64,000 nucleotides of DNA from NCBI GenBank assembly GCA_002356455.1, contig AP017968.1, positions 2,170,001 through 2,234,000 of the forward strand, written 5' to 3'. A program made the position numbers and the translations under genes. Below are positions 17,179 to 26,609 of this stretch, in pieces. This DNA comes from Fusobacterium varium. GTDB lineage: Bacteria > Fusobacteriota > Fusobacteriia > Fusobacteriales > Fusobacteriaceae. The first letter of the stretch is position 1. Every line of letters begins with the position of its first letter. The notes under the pieces are model-generated. The model was not told the origin of the DNA. It was given only the letters and a program-made list of their open reading frames with translations, and searched no databases.

Positions 17179-17541
17179 TAATCCTCTCCCCCTTTTATAT
17201 ATAAAATAAGTAGCTAAATCCAATATATAATTTATTATATAGTCTAGTTTTTATAGATTCTTTTTGTCATATATACTTACAAGATATTATAGCAGAAAAA
17301 TAGAAAAGAATCTAAATAAATCACTTTTTTTATATAATAATATCATCCAAGATATCAATAAAAATAAATTTTTGAATAAAATAAAATATCTGTTTTACTC
17401 TAAAAAATCTCTTTCTGGAATAAAAAAACTAGTTGAATGATTTACTAGTTTTTTATTTTATATAATATATATTTATTTGTTTATTTTTCCTGATTTTTTA
17501 TAAACAATTTTATTATTAATATTAATTATAAAGAGAATTTC
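17179..17541. other. Gene-free gap with aqpZ terminator
   Basis: AT-rich sequence between the aquaporin gene and the SPFH pseudogene. AAAAACTAGT pairs with ACTAGTTTTT at 17423-17456 as a bidirectional hairpin terminator about 90 bases past aqpZ. Nothing else is recognisable. Confidence 0.6.
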
Positions 17542-18240
17542 CTATTTTGATATTGTTTTATCTGCAAAGATATTATTATATATTATTCCAGCAAAAATTG
17601 CACCAATAATAGGAGCTACCCAGAATAGCCATAATTGTGATAAAGCAGGTGTTTCTGCAAATACGGCCATTGCTGTACTTCTTGCTGGATTTACAGAAGT
17701 ATTTGTTACAGGTATGCTTATCAAATGAATAAGTGTTAATCCTAATCCTATTGCTATTGGAGCGAATCCACTAGGAGCTCTTTCATCTGTAGAACCAATT
17801 ATGATAAGTAAAAACATCATTGTCATTACTATTTCTGTTATTAATGCTGCAATCATTGAATAACCACCTGGTGATAATACTCCATATCCATTGCTTGCAA
17901 AACCACCTATAACAAAATCTGCTCTTCCTGTTGTTATTAAATATAGAATTCCTGCTCCTGCTATTCCACCTAAAACTTGACTAATAACATAAGGAAGTAA
18001 CTCTTCTTTTTTAAAACGTCCTGCTACACATAATCCTATAGAAACTGCTGGATTTAAATGACATCCTGAAATATGCCCTATTGCATAAGCCATTGTTAAT
18101 ACAGTAAGTCCAAAAGCCAATGCTACCCCTGTAAATCCTATTCCTAATTCAGGAAAAGCTGCTGCTATAACTGCACTTCCACATCCTCCCAACACAAGCC
18201 AAAATGTTCCTATAAACTCTGCTGCTAACTTTTTATACAT
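17542..18240 (-). CDS. aqpZ: Aquaporin Z-type water channel
   Basis: Inner-membrane water channel of 232 residues, the normal AqpZ length. The two asparagine-proline-alanine boxes are visible as HLNPAVS (about residue 61) and TSVNPARS (about 184), along with six hydrophobic helices. The Arg of the selectivity filter follows the second NPA (NPARS), and His in the [12 protein letters not shown] helix supports the narrow, water-specific type rather than a glycerol facilitator. It starts at the ATG preceded by GGAGGAAAA. Monocistronic. Confidence 0.92.
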   Translation of the reverse strand: MYKKLAAEFIGTFWLVLGGCGSAVIAAAFPELGIGFTGVALAFGLTVLTMAYAIGHISGCHLNPAVSIGLCVAGRFKKEELLPYVISQVLGGIAGAGILYLITTGRADFVIGGFASNGYGVLSPGGYSMIAALITEIVMTMMFLLIIIGSTDERAPSGFAPIAIGLGLTLIHLISIPVTNTSVNPARSTAMAVFAETPALSQLWLFWVAPIIGAIFAGIIYNNIFADKTISK

Positions 18241-18612
18241 TTTTCCTCCATAAAACTTTTATATTTTTATTATGATGAAATGAACTTTGATACAAATAAA
18301 TATTTTTTATTTATATTTTATAAAATAACATTTTAGTTCCTTCATCTATAACAATATATATCATATATAGTATATAAGTCAAGATAAAAAAATATATTTT
18401 TAAACGCCTAAAATAATACCTATCTTTATTTTGATATTTTTCCATATCCATATTTTTAAAGAATATTTTCTGCTTCTCAAAACAATATAATTTTTTTAAT
18501 TTCTCGTAATTCAGTAAAATTTTGTTTTATATGACAAATCAAATTTTTATCTTTTTTTTAACTTAAATACTTCACATTTATATGGTATTTTAAATTTAAA
18601 GAAAGGAGAATT
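18241..18612. other. Divergent intergenic region
   Basis: AT-rich 372 bases between aqpZ and the downstream membrane-protein gene, presumably holding both promoters. A run of AT palindromes (ATATATCATATATAG near 18353) is present; no operator could be named. Confidence 0.4.
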
Positions 18613-19005
18613 ATGTTAAAGAAATTTAATATTTTCATATTTAGTATTGGTATATTACTTATCATTTGTGCAGTTTTTTTAGAATTATTTACAACTTTTC
18701 ATCTTCCATTTATAAAAAAATATATATCTTTCATATTTTATTTTATAATCTTCATTTACTGGTTAAATGATAAAAAATTTAAATTTAAATATTTTAGTTA
18801 TTATCTTGTAATTTCTATCTATATTGATTTTTTACTTGCTACTACTCTTTTTTATGTACTTTTTAATAGTCTTTTTTCTAATTGTTTTATAATCTGTGAA
18901 AAAATCTTTACTATTATAACAGTTGGCTTTGCTGCCTGTGCATTTAATTCTTTTCTTTATAATTTTTTTAGATTTAAATCATATTTTAAAAAGCGGATAG
19001 AATAA
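18613..19005 (+). CDS. Hypothetical four-helix membrane protein
   Basis: One hundred and thirty residues with four hydrophobic segments (FIFSIGILLIICAVFLELF, ISFIFYFIIFIYWL, a third around LVISIYIDFLLATTLFYVLF and a fourth around IITVGFAACAFNSFLYNFF) and a basic C-terminal tail. AAAGAAAGGAG lies just before the ATG, so translation is credible. No family is recognised and there is no operon partner. Codon use is extremely T-rich because of Phe and Ile content. Confidence 0.6.
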   Translation: MLKKFNIFIFSIGILLIICAVFLELFTTFHLPFIKKYISFIFYFIIFIYWLNDKKFKFKYFSYYLVISIYIDFLLATTLFYVLFNSLFSNCFIICEKIFTIITVGFAACAFNSFLYNFFRFKSYFKKRIE

Positions 19006-19642
19006 GTCTTTCTGCTTTTTAAAATTTATCTAAAATATTTTTTGCTAATACAAAAAATTATTGGATTTTAAAAAATAATTTTCTTGTAAATTGAATATCT
19101 AGCTGCTAACTTTTACATCTTATCTTCTGTATTTAAAATTTTTTATAGATTTTATTTATTTTATTTTTTTCTATTCCTAATATATTTTAATATCCTTTTA
19201 TAAGTTCTGTATCTTTACATTTTTTCAATGAATATTTGGTGCTGAGATTAAAAATATTTCAAAAGTAAAAATTTTGATTTACTGGAATATAATTGAGAAT
19301 CTTAATTTTAATATTTACTTTTCTTAAATATAATTTTATATCAGCAATGGTTTATTTTAAAACGAATACTTCATACATCTATCTCATGAAACTCATGAAT
19401 TTTTTGCTATATTCTTGAATTAGTAGTATTTATCATAAAAATTTTGCAGCACATTCTTTTGTAAAACATTCTTTCATTGTTGACGCTTTTTATTTAAAAA
19501 GATATAATACAGTGTTATGTATATTTAAGTTTGAGAAGAAATAATGATAGTTAAAATAGGAACTATAAAATGTTTTATTTTAATTTTCTATTTATTCTAA
19601 AATTAGAATAACAGTATAATATATATTTTAGGAGGTGATGCC
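19006..19642. other. Gene-free AT-rich region
   Basis: About 640 bases without a credible gene. The distal part contains a promoter at 19480-19508 and a leader of about 125 bases for the next gene; an 18-codon open frame from 19544 lies in that leader but its ribosome site is weak. The rest shows no repeats or structure that stand out. Confidence 0.45.
19480..19508 (+). promoter_or_regulatory. Sigma-70 promoter for small winged-helix gene
   Basis: TTGACG at 19480-19485 and TATAAT at 19503-19508 with 17-base spacing. Confidence 0.7.
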
Positions 19643-19876
19643 ATGGATAAAATTAAAATTCTTAATTTGATTGATACAGGATGTGGAACTCCTGAAATTT
19701 TAAGCAAAGAATTAAATATTAAAATTTTTGAAGCTCAATGTATTTTTAATGATCTTTATAAGCAGGAGTTTATTGACAAGTATTCATTCAGTTTTCCTTT
19801 CAGAGAAATACAGGATGGAATAAAAACTATATATATTCTTACTGAAACTGGAAAAAAATTTATTACCCATAATTGA
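19643..19876 (+). CDS. Small winged-helix-like protein
   Basis: Seventy-seven residues after a very strong TAGGAGGTGATG ribosome site. The layout (IKILNLIDTGCGTPEILSKELNI, then IFEAQCIFNDLYKQEFI, then a YILTETGKKFI end) follows a winged helix-turn-helix, with a LTETG(K/R)xFI finish common in small wHTH regulators. DNA binding is an inference. The insertion sequence begins 11 bases after its stop. Confidence 0.55.
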   Translation: MDKIKILNLIDTGCGTPEILSKELNIKIFEAQCIFNDLYKQEFIDKYSFSFPFREIQDGIKTIYILTETGKKFITHN

Positions 19877-19887
19877 AATAATTAGTA

Positions 19888-21658
19888 GGGGCTGTTGCAA
19901 ATTAGTGATTGATAAACTAATTTGTGCAGCCTCTCTTATTTTTCATAAAAAAATAGAAATCTATTTTATAGATTTCTGCTAATTTATATTTTTATATTTA
20001 TTTTTAAGTATCAAAAAAAGAAGTAGATGATTTTTTATTTATCTAAGCTACTTTTAATGAGTGAAGTGTTGTTCCTAAGCGATTATTTATATTTCTGCTT
20101 AGATATCTGTTGAAGTTGTAAGCGATACAAAACAAACATATTTCTCTTAAAACACTTTTTTTACTTCGAACTTTTAATTTTCGCAATTTCATATCTTCTT
20201 TCAAAACTGCAAAAGCACCTTCTACTTGAATACTTCTGTTCATTCTTAATTGTTTTCCATAATTGCTTGATACATTCTCTTTTGATTTATTTGATAAAAT
20301 TCTAAATCTCGCATTGTACTTAATTTTTTTGTTAGTTTCAGGATTCCAAAAATATTGAACTGTATTATTTTTGTTAGAGTATAGAAATTCTAATTCTAAT
20401 CCATCTTTTCTAAATAGTTTATTTTCAGAATGATTATATATTAAATTTTCTACTCTGTTTAAATCATTTTTAAACTTTCTGATTTTAGATTTTTCAAAAT
20501 ATATTGGTTTTATGTATGAAGTATAGTCCATTTTTTCCAAATATTCATAATTTGAAATGCTTTCATATCCTGCATCAGCTACAATATTTTTAATTTCTAA
20601 ATTTTGAGATGAAATTTTCTCTAAAAATGGAATCAAAGTTTTAGAATCAGAAGGGTTAGAAAAAATTTCATATGAAGAAATATATTCACTAATCACTCCT
20701 ATTTGCAGATTATATCCAGGTTTTAATTGACCATTTCTCATATGGTCATCTTTCATTCTCATAAAAGTAGCATCTATATCAGTTTTTGAATAGCTATTTC
20801 TACCATTAAGATTTTTAAAATGATTAGAATATTTTTGATACTTTTCTAAGTATTCTGCGCATAATTCTAAATACTTTTGCTCTTTAGATTTTCTCTTTCC
20901 TCTACCTTTGACTATTTGAAAATTCAAATTAGAAAGATATGAATATATTTCAAGGAAGTTGTCATATTGTAAGTTGAAATCATCATTAAAATTTGAAATT
21001 AATTCAAGAATTTTTTCATCTAATCTAGTTCTATATTTTTCAATAGATTTTTTCCAAACAAATGTATATTTATTAGCATATGCTTCAATTTTAGTGCCAT
21101 CAATATATATTGTTTCAGTGGAAATATTTTCCATTTCAAAAATTTTTTCAACGAATTGTTCAAATAGATCTGGAAGAATATCTTCAGTTTTTACTAAGAA
21201 TCTAGAAATAGTAGAGTGATCAGGAATTTTAGAATCTTGTAAAAGAAACCTAAATTTAATATTTTCATGGCAAGCCATTTCTATATCTCTAGTAGAAGTT
21301 AAATTGCGCGAATAGGCATAAACAATGATAGAAAACATTCTGATAGGATGTACCTTTGTTTTGTAAGAAAATGCTTGCATTAAACTACTAAAATCTAATC
21401 CCTCCAATATTGAGCTAAGTTTTCTTACAGGATCATCATCAGAAATTTCATATTGTAAAAAGTTAAAAAGTTTGGGTTGATTTAATTGAAAAAAAATGTT
21501 ATTATTAATTGGTTTTTGCATAGGTATATTATATTAGAAATTTGAAAAATTTTTTAGTATTTTATACCTTTTTTTATTTAAAAAGAAAAAGCTGACAAGA
21601 AGAAAACTTCAAGTCAGCTTTTTGGGTAATTGGGCTATTTTGAATTTGCAACAGCCTC
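19888..21658 (-). mobile_element. IS1182-like insertion sequence, copy 2
   Basis: A 1771-bp copy in inverse orientation to copy 1, with GGGGCTGTTGCAAATTAG at 19888 and AATTTGCAACAGCCTC at 21643-21658 (one change from CCCC at the outer end). Flanks are AGTA and TTTT, so no target duplication is seen. It separates a plus-strand gene from a truncated minus-strand fragment. Confidence 0.9.
20043..21521 (-). CDS. IS1182-family transposase, copy 2
   Basis: Intact 492-residue DDE transposase with the same blocks as copy 1 (YIDGTKIEA, IVADAGYES, VEGAFAVLKED). It differs from copy 3 at only three residues near the N-terminus (PINNN, EISDDDPV and MQAFSYK), so these two copies are closest relatives. 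The promoter-like TATAAT immediately before the ATG and the absence of a ribosome site are conserved. Confidence 0.93.
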   Translation of the reverse strand: MQKPINNNIFFQLNQPKLFNFLQYEISDDDPVRKLSSILEGLDFSSLMQAFSYKTKVHPIRMFSIIVYAYSRNLTSTRDIEMACHENIKFRFLLQDSKIPDHSTISRFLVKTEDILPDLFEQFVEKIFEMENISTETIYIDGTKIEAYANKYTFVWKKSIEKYRTRLDEKILELISNFNDDFNLQYDNFLEIYSYLSNLNFQIVKGRGKRKSKEQKYLELCAEYLEKYQKYSNHFKNLNGRNSYSKTDIDATFMRMKDDHMRNGQLKPGYNLQIGVISEYISSYEIFSNPSDSKTLIPFLEKISSQNLEIKNIVADAGYESISNYEYLEKMDYTSYIKPIYFEKSKIRKFKNDLNRVENLIYNHSENKLFRKDGLELEFLYSNKNNTVQYFWNPETNKKIKYNARFRILSNKSKENVSSNYGKQLRMNRSIQVEGAFAVLKEDMKLRKLKVRSKKSVLREICLFCIAYNFNRYLSRNINNRLGTTLHSLKVA

Positions 21659-21894
21659 TTTTTTATTTTTATATTAAGATATGTTGGATGCTCTTTACTA
21701 TATTTTTTATTTGTATATACATATCCTCGATACTTTTCAGAAATAAAATATGCTATTTCAACTTTATTCAAATTTCTTTCAAGCCCCATTCCAACCATTC
21801 CTTTCATTTCATCAGTATCAGCAGTAATCTGTAAATATAAAGCTAATTTTTTAATAATCTCCCCAATATAACTTTTAAAATATACTTTAAAAAT
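21659..21894 (-). pseudogene. Gene fragment cut by IS copy 2
   Basis: An open frame without a clear start runs on the minus strand into the insertion sequence. Its readable part includes EIIKKLALYLQITADTDEMK and then GLERNLNKVEIAYFISEKYR. The first in-frame ATGs (about 21807) lack a ribosome site, and the frame is open back to 21894. The fragment looks like an internal or C-terminal piece of a larger protein truncated by the insertion; no family is recognised. Confidence 0.4.
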
Positions 21895-22043
21895 TTAATG
21901 ATTAAAAACAATATCTTCTAATAGGTGTATTAATACTTTTAAGATTTAATATATCACTTTTATAATTCCTTTGAATTGCTTTTGAATAACTTTTCCTATA
22001 TACTTATAATAGAACCTAATAAAATCTTACTGGAGGAAAGATA

Positions 22044-22628
22044 ATGACTAAAATGGAGTTTTGGGAACTAATGGATGTGTTCAGAAACAAAAGTAATGGA
22101 GATAATGAAGTATTTCTTCAATCTGCACAAGAATATCTAAGTAATTGTAATATGGAAGAAATCTATTATTTTGGTGGATATCTTGGAGCATATATGGAGT
22201 CTGTAAATGAATGTATCTGGGTGGATATGGCCTGCAAAGTAATTAATGGTTATGTTAGTGATGATACTGGTCTATATTTTGCACTATGGCTTATATCTCA
22301 GGGAGAAAAAGTTATTCTTGAAACTCTTACTAATCCTGATTCAATAGCAAATTTACCTCATATTCCTTTTGGAAATGCTGAATTTGAAATGCTTATGGGT
22401 GTTACTTTTGAAATGATGGGTGAAGATATGGATATTGAAAAAGTTCATTCTATACAGATGAAATGTCTGGAAATAATAACTCCAGATATTCATTATAAAA
22501 ATAATAATAAATATGGTAATTATGAATCTTTTGAAGATGGAATGGAAGATATTCCAAATATTATGCCTAATCTTATTAAAAGAGCTGATTCAGAAAATTT
22601 TGACTGGAAAAATCTATATGAATTTTAA
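22044..22628 (+). CDS. DUF4240-family protein
   Basis: Cytoplasmic protein of 194 residues. The start (MTKMEFWELMDVFRN) and the following segments FLQSAQEYLSNCNMEEIYYFGGYL and YFALWLISQGEKVILETLTNP match the DUF4240 pattern, a small alpha-helical domain found widely, often next to toxin or effector immunity genes. No toxin gene is adjacent here. GGAGGAAAG precedes the ATG. Function unknown. Confidence 0.75.
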   Translation: MTKMEFWELMDVFRNKSNGDNEVFLQSAQEYLSNCNMEEIYYFGGYLGAYMESVNECIWVDMACKVINGYVSDDTGLYFALWLISQGEKVILETLTNPDSIANLPHIPFGNAEFEMLMGVTFEMMGEDMDIEKVHSIQMKCLEIITPDIHYKNNNKYGNYESFEDGMEDIPNIMPNLIKRADSENFDWKNLYEF

Positions 22629-22688
22629 ATTTTTATAATTAAAAATCTGATAAATATATACATTGTAAAAAAAATAGAAAAATATATT

Positions 22689-22739
22689 AAAGTGAACTTT
22701 AAAAATTGGACAGTATCCAGTAAAAAAGTTCACTTTTTT
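22689..22739 (+). terminator. Terminator of the DUF4240 gene
   Basis: AAAGTGAACTTT and AAAGTTCACTTTTTT form a long stem with a 24-base loop. Confidence 0.7.
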
Positions 22740-22864
22740 ATTAAATGAGGTTATGCTTTACAATTTAAAATATAAATAAAATTATTTTAAACAAAATAAA
22801 GTTCTTTAAACTATGTTTTTTTTATTGTTATAAAATTTTTATATTAAAATATCTTTCAAACATA

Positions 22865-22894
22865 TTGACACATCTATATGTATCGATGTATAAT
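22865..22894 (+). promoter_or_regulatory. Promoter and probable ArsR operator
   Basis: TTGACA at 22865-22870 and TATAAT at 22889-22894 are 18 bases apart. The spacer holds an imperfect palindrome (TATGTATCGATGTATA) overlapping the -10, the usual position for an ArsR-type repressor. Confidence 0.65.
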
Positions 22895-22935
22895 CTTTTT
22901 ATAATATATTGATAAAAATAGATTTGAGGTGAAAA

Positions 22936-23253
22936 ATGGAAAAAAACTATGAAAATATGTCAAAAATATTCAAAGCATTAAGTGATCCCAATAGATTACT
23001 CATACTGGAAATGCTTAAATCAGGAGAAAAGTGTGCCTGTAAAATTTTAGAGGAACTCCATATTGGACAATCAACTTTATCACATCATATGAAAATCCTA
23101 TATGACAGTAAAATTATTAAATACAGAAAAGATGGCAAATGGAGTTACTATTCTTTTAATGAAGAAGGATGCTGTAATTTAAAAAAAATATTAGATGAAA
23201 TATTAAATTACAACCTGGTTGCTGAAATGGGAGAGGATAATTCATGTCAATAA
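22936..23253 (+). CDS. ArsR/SmtB-family metalloregulator
   Basis: Winged-helix repressor of 105 residues that releases DNA on binding metal or arsenite. The start matches the family (KIFKALSDPNRLLILEMLKSGEKCAC), and the recognition helix is QSTLSHHMKIL. Cys residues at CACKI near the start of the DNA-binding helix and the C-terminal CCNL are candidate ligands. It overlaps the permease gene by ten bases and heads the arsenic operon; a palindrome in its promoter is the likely self-regulatory site. Confidence 0.9.
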   Translation: MEKNYENMSKIFKALSDPNRLLILEMLKSGEKCACKILEELHIGQSTLSHHMKILYDSKIIKYRKDGKWSYYSFNEEGCCNLKKILDEILNYNLVAEMGEDNSCQ

Positions 23254-24257
23254 TTGTTACTGCTTGGTCTTTCTTTGAGAATCAATTTTTAAAAATGTTA
23301 TGGTTAGACAACCTGATAAAAAAAGGACTCATTGCTTTAGGAATTGATGCTGACAGTAAAGTGGGGGGAAGTATTCAATTTTTCATATATGATACCATAA
23401 AAATAATTGTGCTTTTATCTATTCTTATTTTTCTTATTTCATATATTCAAAGCTTTTTCCCACCAGAAAGAACAAAAAAAATCCTTGGAAATTTCAAAGG
23501 AATAAAAGCAAATATTCTGAGTGCTTTACTTGGTACTGTAACACCTTTTTGCAGCTGTTCATCTATTCCCATATTTATAGGATTTACAAATGCTGGACTT
23601 CCTGTTGGAGTTACATTTTCTTTTTTGATATCTTCTCCATTGGTGGATTTAGGATCGTTTATTCTCTTAATCAGTGTATTCGGTTTACCAATAGCAGTAA
23701 TTTATGTTATTGTTGGACTTATTCTTGCAGTAATAGGGGGAAGTATTTTAGATAAAATGGGAATGGAAAAATATGTTGTCAAATTTACAAAACCTGTTGG
23801 AAATATAGATATTGAATCACCTGAACTTACAACTAAAGAAAGATTTGAGTATGCATATGAGCAAGTAAAAGAAACTGTAAAAAAAGTTTTTTGGTATATT
23901 ATTGTTGGAGTTGGAATAGGTGCTTTAATTCATAACTGGATACCTGCTGGAATTATTCAAAAGATATTAGGTACTAATAACCCATTTTCAGTATTAATAG
24001 CAACATTTGTAGGGATACCAATGTATGCTGATATATTTGGAACTATTCCTATTGCAGAAGCTCTTTTTGCAAAAGGTGTTGGAGTTGGAACTATCTTGTC
24101 TTTTATGATGGGAGTTACCGCATTAAGTTTGCCTTCCATAATAATGTTAAAAAAAGTTGTGCAAAATAAACTTCTTGTAACATTTGTAGGAATAGTTGCT
24201 ACTGGAATAATAATAATTGGATACAGTTTCAATGCGTTTAGTTATCTGTTTATTTAA
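23244..24257 (+). CDS. ArsP-type permease (DUF318)
   Basis: Membrane permease of 337 residues with about eight to ten helices and the family signature TPFCSCSSIPIFIGF. DUF318/ArsP proteins export trivalent organoarsenicals such as methylarsenite; some act on other metals. The position between an ArsR repressor and ArsC supports arsenic. It overlaps arsR by ten bases. No ArsB or Acr3 arsenite pump is present, so inorganic arsenite efflux would need another gene or this permease. Confidence 0.85.
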   Translation: MSIIVTAWSFFENQFLKMLWLDNLIKKGLIALGIDADSKVGGSIQFFIYDTIKIIVLLSILIFLISYIQSFFPPERTKKILGNFKGIKANILSALLGTVTPFCSCSSIPIFIGFTNAGLPVGVTFSFLISSPLVDLGSFILLISVFGLPIAVIYVIVGLILAVIGGSILDKMGMEKYVVKFTKPVGNIDIESPELTTKERFEYAYEQVKETVKKVFWYIIVGVGIGALIHNWIPAGIIQKILGTNNPFSVLIATFVGIPMYADIFGTIPIAEALFAKGVGVGTILSFMMGVTALSLPSIIMLKKVVQNKLLVTFVGIVATGIIIIGYSFNAFSYLFI

Positions 24258-24292
24258 AAATTAAAAATATATTTTATTAAAGGAGTGAATAA

Positions 24293-24640
24293 ATGGGAAT
24301 ATTCAGCAAAGTTTTTAAAAGTAAATGCAGCTGTGGCAACTGCAGTACTGAAGAAATTTCAAAAGAGAATACTCTAAAAAAAGAAACAGATTTAAATATT
24401 AAAATTTTAGGTATTGGATGTAAAAATTGTACTAATTTATCTGATAATGTAAAAGAAGCTCTTATTACTTTAAATATCGAAGCTGATATAGAAAAAATAA
24501 CAAACTTGGCAGAAATTTCAAGTTATGGAATAATGTCTACTCCAGGTTTAGTTATAAATGAAAAAATAGTTTCCTATGGAAAAGTTTTAAAAACTGAAGA
24601 TATAATAAAAATATTAGAAAAATATAAGGAGAATATATAA
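24293..24640 (+). CDS. Thioredoxin-like CxxC protein (TM0996/MTH895 type)
   Basis: One hundred and fifteen residues: a Cys-rich N-terminal tail (CSCGNC) followed by a small thioredoxin fold with GIGCKNCTNL as active site and a cis-Pro loop STPGLVINEKIV. Members of this family are commonly found next to ArsP-type permeases. A role as electron donor to ArsC or as metalloid carrier is inferred from the operon. GGAGTG precedes the ATG and the stop abuts the arsC start. Confidence 0.8.
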   Translation: MGIFSKVFKSKCSCGNCSTEEISKENTLKKETDLNIKILGIGCKNCTNLSDNVKEALITLNIEADIEKITNLAEISSYGIMSTPGLVINEKIVSYGKVLKTEDIIKILEKYKENI

Positions 24641-25033
24641 ATGGCAAAGAAAAAAGTTGCTTTTATTTGCGTCCATAATTCTTGCAGAAGTCAGATAGCT
24701 GAAGCTTTTGGAAAATATTATGCTAATTATATTTTTGAAAGTTACAGTGCTGGAACTGAAGTAAAATCACAAATTAATCAAGATGCAGTGAGATTGATGA
24801 AAAAGCATTATGGAATAGATATGGAAAAAACTCAAAAGCCTAAATTATTAACTGATATACCTAAAGTTGATATTATAATAACAATGGGATGTAATGTTGA
24901 TTGTCCTTTTCTTCCATGTGAATTTAGAGAAGATTGGGGATTAGATGATCCTACTGGAAAATCAGATGAGAAATTTATAGAAGTAATTGAACTCATTAAA
25001 GAAAAAGTTATAAAATTAAAAGAAAAATTATAA
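24641..25033 (+). CDS. arsC: Arsenate reductase, LMW phosphatase type
   Basis: Reduces arsenate to arsenite using a thioredoxin. The 130-residue protein has the P-loop CVHNSCRSQIAEAFG (C-x5-R), the Asp loop REDWGLDDPTGKS, and the Cys pair of the thioredoxin-coupled type near MGCNVDCPFLPC, where Cys residues relay the disulfide. It follows the thioredoxin-like gene directly, consistent with a redox pair. AAGGAG lies upstream. Confidence 0.9.
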   Translation: MAKKKVAFICVHNSCRSQIAEAFGKYYANYIFESYSAGTEVKSQINQDAVRLMKKHYGIDMEKTQKPKLLTDIPKVDIIITMGCNVDCPFLPCEFREDWGLDDPTGKSDEKFIEVIELIKEKVIKLKEKL

Positions 25034-25122
25034 ATCAAAGATAATATGATTAATTTCAATTGTTTTAAAAATATGAGTATTTTTTATTGAATTATTATAC
25101 AATTAAGAAACTACAATAAAAG

Positions 25123-25150
25123 AAAACCTTTCATCTCTGAAAGGTTTTTT
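25123..25150 (+). terminator. Terminator of the arsenic operon
   Basis: AAAACCTTTC with GAAAGGTTTTTT. Confidence 0.9.
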
Positions 25151-25222
25151 CAACTATAACTATATTATAAAATATCTCTAGGGAGAGATTTTTAAACATT
25201 ATAAATATTTTTTATCATTCAG

Positions 25223-25471
25223 TTATCTTTCTTCACTTCTTTCATGGGCCATTTTATGACTCATTTCCCAACTTGTTTCTTTTGAATTACTTTTTTCATT
25301 ATCTATTCTTCTTGTAAAATCATATGTTCTCTCATCATTATTTTGTTTTTGCATACTTATTTCTGTTTTTCCCATTTCTAAAGGTTTTCCATCACCTGCT
25401 TCTGCGTATATAACTCCACTTGAACAAACCATCACCATTAATGCTGATAAAATTATTGTTGTTTTTTTCAT
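25223..25471 (-). CDS. Small secreted hydrophilic protein
   Basis: Eighty-two residues: a cleavable signal peptide (MKKTTIILSALMVMVCSSG...YAEA) and a strongly charged mature part rich in Glu, Lys, Asn and Arg, including SWEMSHKMAHERSEER at the end. The mature part is probably disordered. GGAGGTAAT precedes the ATG. No family is recognised. Confidence 0.65.
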   Translation of the reverse strand: MKKTTIILSALMVMVCSSGVIYAEAGDGKPLEMGKTEISMQKQNNDERTYDFTRRIDNEKSNSKETSWEMSHKMAHERSEER

Positions 25472-25736
25472 TTTATTACCTCCTCTACTACTGAACTTTA
25501 TTTATATAATATAAGAATATTTCTTTATATAAATAATTATAAACGTTTAAGCAGGTTTAAGGTCAAGACTTTTTTAAATAAATTTAATAAAAAAATTATC
25601 AAATATTTTATCTATATTTGTTGTCTTTCAACATAAATATAACTTTTTATTTGATAATTTTCTTCTTTTCTTTTTATTATTTTTTTAACTTCTACAATAA
25701 CATGAATTATTTCCTTCATACACATTATTCTATTTT

Positions 25737-25844
25737 TTACCATCCCCATTTATTCCATTCTTCATCAAAAATTTTATCTATTATTTTATATGCTGCTATA
25801 CACAATATAAATACTACAACTCCTGTTATTGCTATTACCCTCAT
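25737..25844 (-). CDS. Small single-helix membrane protein (35 aa)
   Basis: Open frame MRVIAITGVVVFILCIAAYK followed by a short acidic, Trp-rich tail (DEEWNKWGW). AAGGAGG lies six bases before the ATG, which is the strongest evidence that it is expressed. The overlapping plus-strand frame is only a reflection of T-rich composition. Function unknown. Confidence 0.6.
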   Translation of the reverse strand: MRVIAITGVVVFILCIAAYKIIDKIFDEEWNKWGW

Positions 25845-26464
25845 TTTTCCTCCTTAAAAATAATAAACCCAGATATATTCCTTAGCTTTTCCAAATTCTA
25901 TTCTAATTAAGCTTTTCTAACTTTTTTCTACATTCCCTTTTTATTAATCTATCTTTATTTTTTTCTTTCATCTTTAATATCTTTCTTCATTTCACTTCAA
26001 GAGTTTTGCAATTATAAATAAATATTTTCATTTTTAATATCTTCATCTATCTCTAAAATAATAAAATGGAAAATAAATTATACTTTATCTTTTTGAAATT
26101 GATACCTTATAATTAGAAAAAATATAATAAAAAATAAGTTATTAAAAATAATTTAATATTAAGGAATAAAATTAAAAATACTTTAAATAGAAAAAAGTAT
26201 AAAATGGAAAAGGAAGTATGTTCAGAATATATAACTCTAATATTTTTAAAACAATTATTTGTGATTTTAAAGCTGGAAAATAGAGAAGACATGAAAAAAT
26301 TATTTAACCTTGTGATTTAAGAAATATTTATTTTAAATGAAGATGAGGCAAATAAATATAATAATGACATAAAATTAAAAATAATATTAAAATAAAAAAG
26401 GCTGTTAAAAAAATACAGTCTTTTACTTTATATAAATATTTCTTATTTTTTAGGTATAAGTAGG
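25845..26464. other. Gene-free AT-rich region
   Basis: About 620 bases with no credible gene. A short hairpin, AAGGCTGT with ACAGTCTTTT, at about 26398-26424 is a possible terminator beside the tRNA. Several very short open frames (for example from 26219) lack support. Confidence 0.4.
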
Positions 26465-26551
26465 TGGTGCACAGGAAGAGACTTGAACTCTCACTGGAAA
26501 ACTACCAATAAGGACCTCAACCTTACGCGTCTACCATTCCGCCACCTGTGC
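26465..26551 (-). tRNA. tRNA-Leu (anticodon GAG)
   Basis: Class II tRNA of 87 bases on the minus strand: acceptor GCACAGG pairs with CCTGTGC, CCA is encoded, the D-arm begins GCGGAATGG, the anticodon loop TTGAGGT lies between TAAGG and CCTTA, a long variable arm follows, and the T-arm has TTCAAGT. The GAG anticodon and long variable arm identify leucine. Confidence 0.93.
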
Positions 26552-26609
26552 ACACAAGGATTTTATTTTATCATAAATCTATTATTTTGTAAAGAACTTC
26601 TTAATATCT

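Noticed and set aside
25618-25857. Plus-strand Phe/Tyr-rich frame
   Set aside because: Composition artefact; the minus strand carries a better supported 35-residue gene in the same place.
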